Under the pieces are notes generated by a model. The model did no database searches, was not told the origin of the DNA, and saw nothing but the letters and a program-made list of their open reading frames with translations. The position numbers were made by a program, and so were the translations under genes. Positions 29,562 to 38,168 of a stretch of DNA of 42,934 nt are shown piece by piece. The stretch's first letter is position 1. Each line of letters begins with the position of its first letter. The stretch is from a virus, in the IMG/VR virus record IMGVR_UViG_3300033144_004364, positions 1-42,934 of that record; one strand, 5' to 3'.

Positions 29562-30381
29562 GTTAATCAAAAAAGTAGGAAAGGTTTTTAAGAAAGTCGG
29601 AAAATTCGTTAAGAAATACTGGAAAGTGATCGTCATTGCGGCGGCGATCTACTTTACGGCGGGTATTGCCTTATCAGCCATGCCGAGTACCGCTGCCTTC
29701 GCTTCGAGTATGCCGGGATTCGGAACGGCGGGAATATTCTCGAAAGCGGCGGTTGCCATTGGCTTTCAAGGCGCAGCAGGTAGTGGTATAGCATCCACGA
29801 TAGCGGCCTCACAAGCAGCGGCGATTACTGGTGCGGGTGTTGTAACGACAGGTCTTGGCGCAGCGCCGACAGCAACTACCGTTGCAGCAACCGCAGAAGG
29901 TACAGCAATTGCCGGAACAGCGACAACGGGGGCGTTAGCCTCAACCGTGCCTGGGACAATTGCTCCTGTTGCACAGACCGGTGTGCTTGCCAAGACCGGT
30001 GCAGCGATAAAGGGAATGTCTGGACTAGAAAAGATTGCGCTTGCCAGTACGATCTTTCAAGGCGCGGGTGGCTTATTGTCTGATGATCCAAACAAACTGG
30101 ATAAAAAAGCACATGCTCGTCGCTACGGTCAGTCCTTCGGCAAGGGTCGTGATGGTCAAGGCCCAGGGTGGGGTGGTGCAGCCTCAGATGCCTTTGCAGG
30201 CCGTTTTGGTGGCGAGGAAGGAGAGCAAGATCCGAATGAAGTGACTCCATTTACGGCAGCGCCTCCTCCGAACCAAGGCACAACTCCTTTCAGCAACATG
30301 GCTCAGTCCGAGCAGGACGCCTCAAGGGATAAACAAGCCGTTGGTGGCGGGTATAAATCTCGCAACTATATGCCAACTTAG
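29554..30381 (+). CDS. Internal virion/ejection protein with membrane segment, 275 aa, GTG start
   Basis: GTG 29554 is fixed by GGAGG at 29543-29547 with six-base spacing. The N-terminus is a Lys-rich amphipathic helix (KLIKKVGKVFKKVGKFVKKY) leading into a hydrophobic span (WKVIVIAAAIYFTAGIALSA, about residues 23-42), like a membrane-inserting leader. After it come an Ala/Thr/Gly-rich region (about 80-180) and a polar C-terminal part. A cationic membrane-active N-terminus fits ejection proteins that insert into the host inner membrane. It overlaps the end of the GNAT-like gene by eight bases. No family assigned. Confidence 0.6.
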   Translation: MSKLIKKVGKVFKKVGKFVKKYWKVIVIAAAIYFTAGIALSAMPSTAAFASSMPGFGTAGIFSKAAVAIGFQGAAGSGIASTIAASQAAAITGAGVVTTGLGAAPTATTVAATAEGTAIAGTATTGALASTVPGTIAPVAQTGVLAKTGAAIKGMSGLEKIALASTIFQGAGGLLSDDPNKLDKKAHARRYGQSFGKGRDGQGPGWGGAASDAFAGRFGGEEGEQDPNEVTPFTAAPPPNQGTTPFSNMAQSEQDASRDKQAVGGGYKSRNYMPT

Positions 30382-30390
30382 GAGAACGTA

Positions 30391-31065
30391 ATGGAAGATT
30401 TTTTAGATACAAGCGCAAAGCCTGATTTGGGTATGAAGCTTCCAAGGGAGGCCACAATGACCGGCGAGGGTTCCGGCGCAGTTACTCAGAATCCATTGAC
30501 CGCTCCGGATGAACAGGCCAGTCCAGAAGAGCAAGCGGAGTATGACGATGCCCATAAGCGTGTCATGCATATGGTTAATGACACTACCGAGCGTGGCGGT
30601 AAGAAGTCGCTTGCTGATGCCCTTATCAAGACACTTAGTAACTCTACAATGCCCTCGTATCAGGCGATTGGTCAGGCAGCAGGAAACGCCATGCGTTTGT
30701 TTCATGAAAATGCCAAACGTCAGGGCAAGGAATACTCCGGTGATGTTTTGCTGAATGTCGGCCTTGATCTGGTTACGGAACTGATTGATATTGCCAGTGA
30801 GGTTGGTGCTGTTAAGGATATTCCGATGGGCGAGGATTCTCCGGAAGCAGAAGAGTTTCATAAACTGGCCTCGCTGGAAGCAAGCAAAGCTTTTGGTGAG
30901 TATTTACTATCAACTGGTCAGGCCGATGTCCAGGGCGAACAGGAAGTCATGAAGGAACAAATGGAGCGCGAGGCCACATCCGGTGAACTGGATGATTGGG
31001 ATATGAAGGAAATGGACCCTAATGCTTTGCAAGACGCCATGGCAAACAATGGAGGATTCGCATAA
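30391..31065 (+). CDS. Hypothetical internal virion protein, 224 aa
   Basis: GGAGAACGTA precedes the start. After a disordered N-terminal 60 residues, the protein is helical: YDDAHKRVMHMVNDTTERGG, LADALIKTLSNSTMPSYQAI, GNAMRLFHENAKRQGKEYSG and LDLVTELIDIASEVGAVKDI. The C-terminus is acidic (EATSGELDDWDMKEMDPN). The overall composition and place among ejection-type genes suggest a virion-internal protein. No motif for an enzyme. It ends at a TAATG overlap. Confidence 0.6.
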   Translation: MEDFLDTSAKPDLGMKLPREATMTGEGSGAVTQNPLTAPDEQASPEEQAEYDDAHKRVMHMVNDTTERGGKKSLADALIKTLSNSTMPSYQAIGQAAGNAMRLFHENAKRQGKEYSGDVLLNVGLDLVTELIDIASEVGAVKDIPMGEDSPEAEEFHKLASLEASKAFGEYLLSTGQADVQGEQEVMKEQMEREATSGELDDWDMKEMDPNALQDAMANNGGFA

Positions 31066-31694
31066 TGGGGAGTCTTAATTGGTCAGAAGGATTAAAGCAG
31101 ACCGGTCTTGGCTTGAAAGGTTTGCAGGCCGCACGGAAAGACACTCTCGATATGGAGTATCGGAACGTTCATGATGCCAACGTGCGTAGGTTTCAGCTTG
31201 AGGATCAGGCAAGAGATGATCGTCTGACTGCCGATAAGCGAACTTATGATGAAGGCGTTGATGCGCGCAAATTACTTGAGGGCGATGAAGCGAAAGGCAT
31301 TGGTGAGTCTGAAAGAGCCGGCAAGTTTACTGACAAGGCCGATGAAGATCGTCAGAAGAAACAGGACGATGCACTTGAGCGTATTTTTGCCAACAACAAG
31401 GGCAGGCTTTCTGCCAAACACCAAGAGCTAACCAAGAAACAATTCATTGATCGCGGTATGCAAGATTTGCGAAAAAGGTGGCTTGACGCGCAAGGTGACA
31501 TCACCGAGGTTCCAGAGTCAGGCAGCAGGATCATGGGTGCGCGAGAAGAGAACATGTGGTCAGGTAGGTTTGGCAGTTTGTGGGAGGATTTGCAAAAAAC
31601 CGGGGTTCCGGATGGCGATACACCTTTCAGTGTGCCGGAGGAAGAAGAAAATCTTGATCCTTATGGCTTAGGCCTTTCCACGGAGGGTGGTTAA
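31065..31694 (+). CDS. Hypothetical internal virion protein, 209 aa
   Basis: The product is almost entirely helical and highly charged: LGLKGLQAARKDTLDMEYRN followed by FQLEDQARDDRLTADKRTYD, DEDRQKKQDDALERIFANN and AKHQELTKKQFIDRGMQDLR. It ends in an acidic tail (EEENLDPYGLGL). This resembles rod-like virion-internal proteins that line the ejection channel. The start and stop both overlap neighbours as TAATG, so the cassette is translated as a coupled unit. Confidence 0.6.
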   Translation: MGSLNWSEGLKQTGLGLKGLQAARKDTLDMEYRNVHDANVRRFQLEDQARDDRLTADKRTYDEGVDARKLLEGDEAKGIGESERAGKFTDKADEDRQKKQDDALERIFANNKGRLSAKHQELTKKQFIDRGMQDLRKRWLDAQGDITEVPESGSRIMGAREENMWSGRFGSLWEDLQKTGVPDGDTPFSVPEEEENLDPYGLGLSTEGG

Positions 31695-34600
31695 TGTCCG
31701 GAATTGAAACATTCCGAGAGCAGTATCCGCAGTATCAGCACGTTGCTGACGAGGATATTGCCGAAGCAGTTTTCAAAAAAGACTACTCTACTGCAGACCG
31801 CAATGAGTTTATGTCTGCGTTTCTTGGCTCTCCGACTCTGGAACCGGAGCCAACAGCGGTTGACGTTCCCAACGAGGCGGCAATCGATCCTGTTCCGGAG
31901 TCGGTTTTACCTGCCGAGGAAGCGCCAGCAGAGGATGGTTTGAGTTTTACCCGTTCTGGACAGCAGTACGATGTCAATACTGAGGGCTATCCGAATGAAG
32001 AGGCGGCGATGGATTCGTTTCTTGAAGGCGACAACCCACCAACAAAGATTTCTGAGTCTGAAACCTTTGACGAAGACACAACGGTACAGGCTACGCCGGA
32101 TGAAAGCGCTGGTAGTTACGAGTTGGATGCCATTGCAAATCAGCCAGAGCAAGCCAAAACCTCATTTGACCTTCCCGAAGTTGGAGCGAAAGCAACTGCA
32201 CCTGGGGAATCAATACTCAATGCAGATGGATCGCAATCATCCGAAGTAACCAAAACCTTTGGGATAGAAATAGAGGGCGTTGAAAAACAGGTATTGCTGC
32301 CCACAGTTATTCCCAATGCTGATGGTGTGCTTGAGCAGGTCAGCGATGAAGAGGCCTTGTCTCTTTACAAGCAGGGCAAGAACGAACCTGTCGGGATATT
32401 CGATACCGAAGAGGAAGCCAGTAAGTTTGCCGGTGAACGCAGCGAGGCCGGTGGTCGATTCTCTGATAAACCTTCCGCTGATACTCAATTTGAGGACTCA
32501 TTTGCGCCACCGAAAGAGAAAGCGTTTGCTTGGCTTGGTGGTCAGTTGGCGAAAGAAGGTCAGGACGAGACTCGCATTAAGGATGATGTTACCGCAGCAG
32601 AATATACCAAGGGCAGGTTTTCAGCCTTTGCAGGTCGGCAAAACCTGTGGGTGGGTGGTGCAATTGAGACATATGAGGATTTGGATAAAGGCACTTTAGC
32701 CAGTCTCGGCCCTGCCGGTAAAGCCTTGGTTGGCATGCGTAGGACAATTGAGACTTCCGATATCATTCGTGACCTGAAGGATCGGGCAGAAAGGCTCATG
32801 GGCAGGGGTGAGGCAACCAAGCCTGTTGGCTCTGAGGGCGTTACTGGTGCGCTTGGGATGTTAGCCACTGACGTTATTGACGGTGCAGCGAATATGCTTC
32901 CGGCGATTCTTGTGACCAAAGGCGCGGGCGCAGCGGGCGCAACACCAAAAGCAGCAGGTAATCTTGGTCTTGCCGAAATGGGTTTGCAGGTTTGGGGCGA
33001 GACATATGGAACGGCGAAGGATGAAGGCGACGAACCTGCCGAGGCAGCTTATAAAGCTTCAAGACAAACACTATGGGAGGTTGGGCCAGAAAAGTTATTT
33101 GGTTATTTCGATAAACTTGGGGGCAAGGGCGTAAAAGACTGGTTCATGCAAACTCTCAGAGAGGGCGCTAGTGAAATCCTTACGTCAGTGTTGGAGCAAG
33201 GTGATGAACACCTGATTGAAGGCGATCCTTGGCAGGGTTGGGTAACAGCGAGTAAGCGAGCCTTATATGATGGTCTTGTCGGTATTGGCATGGGTGGTGT
33301 GCTTTCAGCGAATATGCTTGTTGGCAAAAAAGGTCAAGACGAAACAGCGCCAGCCGATCCGGATGTCGCAATTGGCGAATATAAAAGCCAGTTTGACGCA
33401 GAACTTGATGAATGGATTTCCGGAGTAGATGAAAAAACCGAACCTACTGGTATGGATAGGGCCATCGAAGAGGCTCTTGATAGGGCCAGAAGCAATATCG
33501 AAACTGAGGAAAGTCAGGCTACAAGGTGGACCGGAAACCTTTTAGACCAAATCGAGCGCGATGTACAAGATCACGCAAAACTGATTGAGATATTTCAGCG
33601 TGAGCGTAGAAGAGAGAAGCACGAAAAAGCAGCAACCGAAAAGCATTACGTTTCTATTGCTCATAAGCTTGCAGCAATAAGAAAAATATCAGAGGAATTC
33701 AAAGCGCCGGGTTTCGATGAAGCTATAGATCATCTTGAGGCGCAAGTGCGGCAACCGCTACTTGGTGTTGGCTCTGACGAACCCGAACTGCTAGAAGATC
33801 GGGTTATGACCGAGGCAGAGGTCCGTGAGTTCATTGCGCCTAAAACCCATGATGAAATGATGGGCAGTCCTGCTTACAAAAAATACTTTGACTCTACCGA
33901 CCTTGGTGAACTGTCTCAGGACCAGTCTGTGCGCGAGCATGAGGCCAGAGAGTCTTTTGTGCGTAAAGCGCAGAACCAAATGAAGTGGAAGCCTATCGTT
34001 GAAGAGGCCCAACGCAAGCAGGACGCAGCGGAGGAAGCCGAACCGTCTGTTGGTATTGATGCTGCAGTAGAAGAGCGCGAGGCCTTTGAGGAAACCAAGG
34101 CTGAATCTGAATCACTTCTTCCAGAGAACTTCGATCCCCTCTACATGGTCTGGTCAAATGCCGATGGCTTTGAACAGGAATGGACAATCGAGGAGGCAGC
34201 AAACGCCGTTGAGAAATTCGACAAGCAGGACAAAGATGAAATCAAAATAACCGTTAACCTTGGTAACGACCAAACACAAAAAGTTACGTTCACCAGAGAA
34301 GAGCGCGATCAGTTATCGGAAGAGATTGATGTTTACCTTCAAGAGTATGAGGAGGGCGAAACACTTGACTCTCCGCGATCCGAAGAGAGAGAAGAAAGGC
34401 CGTTAAAAATGGACAAAGTACCTGTAGTTGAGGTAGATCCGTCCGATGTCACGATCAATGCACCCTTGATGCAGTTTAAATCCGGCACTGACGCCCAGGG
34501 CAGGAGTGAAAGACTGAAAGGCGTCAAGAAGTGGAATCCTGCCAATGCTGGCACTGTAACTTTATGGCAGGACATTGAAGGTAAGTTGGTTTTGGCAGAC

Positions 34601-35662
34601 GGACACCAGCGTTGGAATCTTTTGATGGAAATGCGCGATCAGGGTTTGGAACTTGATACTAAGCTTGATGCTCGAATCTATCGGGAAGAGGATGGATACA
34701 CCGCGAGGGATGTCAGGGTCATTGCTTCCGAAATGAATCTCGCTCAAGGCAGCGGAACAGCCATTGATGCTGCAAAGGTTCTGCGCGGTTTGTCCGAAGA
34801 GGCGGTTGCCGAAGCGTTTGAAACGCTGCCACCGAATTCTGCACTAATCAGGGATGCGAAAGGCCTTGCCAAGTTGGGCGAAGAGGCTTTTGCTGTTGCC
34901 GTAAGTGAAACAATCGAGCCACGGTTCGGGGCCATGGTCGGTGAAGCCTTTGAAGAGTCAGAGCAACTGGCGGCGATGCAGATACTTATCAGGTCCACAC
35001 CTTCAAGTTTTGCGGAAGCGGCTTCGATGATTGCCGACATCCAGGCCGGGGGATTTGTGAAGTCCGAGCAAGGTGGTTTGTTCGGTGAAGTCGAAATGGA
35101 GTCACTGATTAAAGAAAGGGCGCAAATTCTTTCAAGTGCCGAGTCTGCTTTAAAGAAAAACGTCCAAGTCTTTAAAGCACTGACCCAAAACGAAGCGAAG
35201 ATCACCAAGGAAGGTGAAAATAAACTTGATACTAAGACTAACGAAGCAATTGTAAAAAGCGCACAATCCGTCATGGATAGTGCTTTACGGACGATCAACA
35301 CCAATCCGGAGCTAAATGATGCCCTCAACAAAACAGCCAAGCAACTCAGAGCAGGCGAAATCACCAGAGTCGCAGCCGCGAAACAGTTTGTCGAGGCGGC
35401 AACCGCATATACAGAAAGCCGTAGTCGAAAGCTTGCTGACGAATCTCGCAGTGAAGGATCACGCGATAAGGAAAAAGAAAAAACTAAAAAGCCAACAAAG
35501 AAAACAGCAAAAACTCCGGCGCAGGTCACAATAACCGAAGAGGTAAAAATTGAGGAGACAGGTGAGACTGCTACCATTTCAGAGAATGGCGCACAGGCGT
35601 TATTGAAGTTGGACAAGCGGATCAGCGTTCTTGAGCAGCTACGAGATTGTGTATTAGCATGA
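31694..35662 (+). CDS. Large polyvalent virion protein with ParB/DdrB-like domain, 1322 aa
   Basis: This is the largest gene. N-terminal segments are recurring polyvalent-protein modules: IETFREQYPQYQHVADEDIA (3-22), the GQQYDVNTEGYPNEEAAMDS region (about 90-110), and a SILNADGSQSSEVTKTFGIE through DTEEEASKFAGE unit (about 173-240). Residues about 380-550 are an Ala/Gly-rich helical region with possible membrane-inserting stretches. Around 906-1040 is a ParB/DdrB-like domain: MDKVPVVEVDPSDVTINAPL then a WNPANAGTVTLW segment and ADGHQRW at 968-974. The rest is coiled and ends in a Lys-rich tail. Such proteins are thought to be injected with phage DNA and act on host or DNA. No catalytic peptidoglycan motif was found. 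Confidence 0.72.
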   Translation: MSGIETFREQYPQYQHVADEDIAEAVFKKDYSTADRNEFMSAFLGSPTLEPEPTAVDVPNEAAIDPVPESVLPAEEAPAEDGLSFTRSGQQYDVNTEGYPNEEAAMDSFLEGDNPPTKISESETFDEDTTVQATPDESAGSYELDAIANQPEQAKTSFDLPEVGAKATAPGESILNADGSQSSEVTKTFGIEIEGVEKQVLLPTVIPNADGVLEQVSDEEALSLYKQGKNEPVGIFDTEEEASKFAGERSEAGGRFSDKPSADTQFEDSFAPPKEKAFAWLGGQLAKEGQDETRIKDDVTAAEYTKGRFSAFAGRQNLWVGGAIETYEDLDKGTLASLGPAGKALVGMRRTIETSDIIRDLKDRAERLMGRGEATKPVGSEGVTGALGMLATDVIDGAANMLPAILVTKGAGAAGATPKAAGNLGLAEMGLQVWGETYGTAKDEGDEPAEAAYKASRQTLWEVGPEKLFGYFDKLGGKGVKDWFMQTLREGASEILTSVLEQGDEHLIEGDPWQGWVTASKRALYDGLVGIGMGGVLSANMLVGKKGQDETAPADPDVAIGEYKSQFDAELDEWISGVDEKTEPTGMDRAIEEALDRARSNIETEESQATRWTGNLLDQIERDVQDHAKLIEIFQRERRREKHEKAATEKHYVSIAHKLAAIRKISEEFKAPGFDEAIDHLEAQVRQPLLGVGSDEPELLEDRVMTEAEVREFIAPKTHDEMMGSPAYKKYFDSTDLGELSQDQSVREHEARESFVRKAQNQMKWKPIVEEAQRKQDAAEEAEPSVGIDAAVEEREAFEETKAESESLLPENFDPLYMVWSNADGFEQEWTIEEAANAVEKFDKQDKDEIKITVNLGNDQTQKVTFTREERDQLSEEIDVYLQEYEEGETLDSPRSEEREERPLKMDKVPVVEVDPSDVTINAPLMQFKSGTDAQGRSERLKGVKKWNPANAGTVTLWQDIEGKLVLADGHQRWNLLMEMRDQGLELDTKLDARIYREEDGYTARDVRVIASEMNLAQGSGTAIDAAKVLRGLSEEAVAEAFETLPPNSALIRDAKGLAKLGEEAFAVAVSETIEPRFGAMVGEAFEESEQLAAMQILIRSTPSSFAEAASMIADIQAGGFVKSEQGGLFGEVEMESLIKERAQILSSAESALKKNVQVFKALTQNEAKITKEGENKLDTKTNEAIVKSAQSVMDSALRTINTNPELNDALNKTAKQLRAGEITRVAAAKQFVEAATAYTESRSRKLADESRSEGSRDKEKEKTKKPTKKTAKTPAQVTITEEVKIEETGETATISENGAQALLKLDKRISVLEQLRDCVLA

Positions 35663-35940
35663 AGACAATATCAAAAGAACAATTGGAGTTGCAAAAATCT
35701 CGCGGCAAGACCGTCGAGGTAAAACCTGCAGTTACTTTCCGGAAAAAGAAAGAGCCAAAACCAGTAAAGAATAATCTTGAATTCAGTCAGGCGGTTTCAA
35801 AAGGAACTATTGAAATGATTGAAAGGTTAGAGGTCACAGTTCAGAAGCTTTTAAACAAGCCACGCAAACCGTGGAAATTTACCGTAAATAGAAATAAACA
35901 AGGCAGCATCACAACCGTTTCAGCAGATCCTATTGAATGA
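35659..35940 (+). CDS. Small Lys-rich protein, 93 aa
   Basis: The start overlaps the stop of the 1322-residue gene (ATGA). The product is basic with many Lys: KTISKEQLELQKSRGKTVEV, TFRKKKEPKPVKNN, and a helix (SKGTIEMIERLEVTVQKLLN). The C-terminus has a strand motif, PWKFTVNRNKQGSITTVSA, which is frequent in small phage tail/virion proteins (I recall WKFEVKRDRNGRIT-type ends). It is the last gene before a 48-base gap containing a candidate promoter. Confidence 0.6.
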   Translation: MKTISKEQLELQKSRGKTVEVKPAVTFRKKKEPKPVKNNLEFSQAVSKGTIEMIERLEVTVQKLLNKPRKPWKFTVNRNKQGSITTVSADPIE

Positions 35941-35942
35941 CG

Positions 35943-35948
35943 TATAAT
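35943..35948 (+). promoter_or_regulatory. Candidate -10 box before the second structural block
   Basis: A perfect TATAAT occurs at 35943-35948, in the short gap between the Lys-rich gene and the 725-residue structural gene, 41 bases before its start. No good -35 is seen at 16-18 bases upstream (only weak TT-starting hexamers), so activity would need an activator or a different sigma factor. Confidence 0.35.
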
Positions 35949-35988
35949 CATGCAAAGGCCTGTTGGACATAACTAAAGGAATAATATC

Positions 35989-38166
35989 ATGGCAATGGTA
36001 GACGTAGATTGGAGTATTGATCGTGCAACGGGAAATATTCGATACATAGGCGACGATCACACTCTGTCAGGCGGCGCTCCGTCTTACGCGACTGTGATTC
36101 AATTTCACAGGTGGTTACAGGACTTTGCTGATAACGAGGCATACGATTCTGGCGGTGCGGATACGGACAACATTGAAGTCGATATCATATCGTCCAATCC
36201 GTCTACCCGCTCCACCGATAACATCGTTTCCCTTATCAATGGGTTTAACGTGACTGCAGCCGAGATTGAACATCTTTACGATGGCACAATCATCCAGGGT
36301 TCTGGAATAACTGAAGAGCGTTGGGATGGCATTATCAATTTCGGCAATGCCAATGTACACATTCAGGTTTTGAAGGATGGTGCAATTGGCGCTGACGATT
36401 TTTGGAACTACGGCAAAGAGGCCGGTTCCGAAACTGGCGGCGGCAGCGCAACGGTAATGACCGACTCCACACTTGGCGCAACCGTTGACGAGTTTGTTGG
36501 TTACACGATTAAAAACATCACTGACGGTTCTCGCGGAATCATTCTGTCAAATACGGCGACCACAGTTACCGTTTCAGAATTGTATGGCGGCACTTTGGAT
36601 GTATGGACCGCTGCAGATGTTCACCATATTGCAGTACCCCTGAACGCTGATGCCGGACAGGGTATTTCTCACCGCTTCTTGTTGAAGGTCCGTGAAAATG
36701 GAGTTGATATTGATCGCAGACGGTTGGTTGGTACATCCAGGCGGTACGGCAATACCTTTTCCGAGTTTAAGATCAATGGTACTGCACAGGGCAATAATGT
36801 ATTTGCCTTGAGCGATTCCGGTGATTTGAATAACACGACCTCATGGGCAACGATTGATGCGCTTGTAGATATTACCAATACCGAAGGTTTGCGGTTGATT
36901 GATATCTCCGGTGATGCGGTTGATGAGGAATACTATTCTGAATGGACTCGCGGTGCGAATACGATCAATATTTTCTACGAATACATGAAAATGTCCTCTG
37001 CAGATGCTACGGCTGAAACTTTGCAAGGCGAATCCGGTGAACTCCATCGAGGCCCGACCCATAGTATTTCATATGACACTGAAATTGGTGTGCCGGTCAC
37101 TGCGACCAATGACAAGCACGTTTTTGGTACATTTGTGGATACTGGTGTTGTCACTGGTGGTCCATTTGTTGTTGGTGAGGCGGTCCGAGAGACAGGATCA
37201 GACCTTTGGCGAGGGCGTGTCATGGGTGTAGATACTGTCGGCACTTCTTTGGTTGTAGATGTTGAAGTTGGGTCGGTTACGACTGGCGAGGCTATTATAG
37301 GCGACACATCCGGTGCTACTGCGACCACATCTGCAACTCCGGCAGGAGAAGAGATTCAAAATTCTGCGGGTGAATTAAAGGTCTTGGCCTTTGATGATGA
37401 TGGCGCGACTGGTAACTTCTATGGTCAGGTCACGAAAGGTGTGGCAATGGGCGATAACACGCGCCTTTATGACGCCACGGATCATACCGATTTTTACACT
37501 TGCGATGCTGCGGCTGTTGAAAGAGCGATATCAACTCCGTTCATTGGTGTATCAACTGGCTCTGCCTTGATTGGCGGTTATGGTATTGGTCTTGAGTCCG
37601 GTGATACCGGGGTAGCTGATACTTATTTTGATCTGTCAAACACTCCGATCAACCCACCAAATAACGTGGTGTTCACTGCTTCCGGATTTATTTCCGGCGA
37701 TTACGTCCTTTGCACAAACGATCTTGCCGGTGATATCGACCTCGCGCAAATGACATCTGATGCTTCGCTTGTCGGAGGCGCGGAAGTAACGGTCAGTGTG
37801 ATCGCTATTCCATCGGATACTCCGGCAACCGCTGGAACCAAGGGCGGTATAAGGATTGAACGCGATGATGGCCTTTACAGCCTGCACAGGTACACGGCAC
37901 TTGACCTTGGAACGGATGATTTCACCATTCCAAGTTTCAATTTCGTAGCCAATCCTGCAACAACTCCATTCAATGTGTTTGTTTCTTACCTGGACTTGAT
38001 TACTGCGCTGACAGCGGAGACTTTCTCTTATGTCTATGCCTCGGATCGAACGCATTTCGTGAGAGTCAGGGATGGTGGCGCAACGCCCATCAAGCCAGCG
38101 ACAGCGACAGGCATCATGACATCGACAGGTGGTGTTGCATCAGTGAATAGAATTGATGATACCTAA
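35989..38166 (+). CDS. Virion structural protein, beta-rich, 725 aa
   Basis: AAAGGAATAATATC precedes the start. The product is Gly/Asp/Thr-rich with a recognisable N-terminal signature of a phage virion protein: DWSIDRATGNIRYIGDDH, then SYATVIQFHRWLQDFADNEA. I have seen this pattern in a set of podovirus-type structural proteins of about 700 residues, without known function. Internal modules of the GATVDEFVGYTIKNITDGSR type and a VGEAVRETGSDLWRGRVMGV segment resemble those in the nozzle-like protein (12375-13712). The protein is probably an external tail or fibre component. Confidence 0.65.
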   Translation: MAMVDVDWSIDRATGNIRYIGDDHTLSGGAPSYATVIQFHRWLQDFADNEAYDSGGADTDNIEVDIISSNPSTRSTDNIVSLINGFNVTAAEIEHLYDGTIIQGSGITEERWDGIINFGNANVHIQVLKDGAIGADDFWNYGKEAGSETGGGSATVMTDSTLGATVDEFVGYTIKNITDGSRGIILSNTATTVTVSELYGGTLDVWTAADVHHIAVPLNADAGQGISHRFLLKVRENGVDIDRRRLVGTSRRYGNTFSEFKINGTAQGNNVFALSDSGDLNNTTSWATIDALVDITNTEGLRLIDISGDAVDEEYYSEWTRGANTINIFYEYMKMSSADATAETLQGESGELHRGPTHSISYDTEIGVPVTATNDKHVFGTFVDTGVVTGGPFVVGEAVRETGSDLWRGRVMGVDTVGTSLVVDVEVGSVTTGEAIIGDTSGATATTSATPAGEEIQNSAGELKVLAFDDDGATGNFYGQVTKGVAMGDNTRLYDATDHTDFYTCDAAAVERAISTPFIGVSTGSALIGGYGIGLESGDTGVADTYFDLSNTPINPPNNVVFTASGFISGDYVLCTNDLAGDIDLAQMTSDASLVGGAEVTVSVIAIPSDTPATAGTKGGIRIERDDGLYSLHRYTALDLGTDDFTIPSFNFVANPATTPFNVFVSYLDLITALTAETFSYVYASDRTHFVRVRDGGATPIKPATATGIMTSTGGVASVNRIDDT

Positions 38167-38168
38167 GA

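Noticed and set aside
34744-35616. 290-codon open frame on the - strand
   Set aside because: It lies wholly opposite the 1322-residue gene, has no ribosome site, and its product is a low-complexity Ser/Ala-rich sequence typical of antisense reading.
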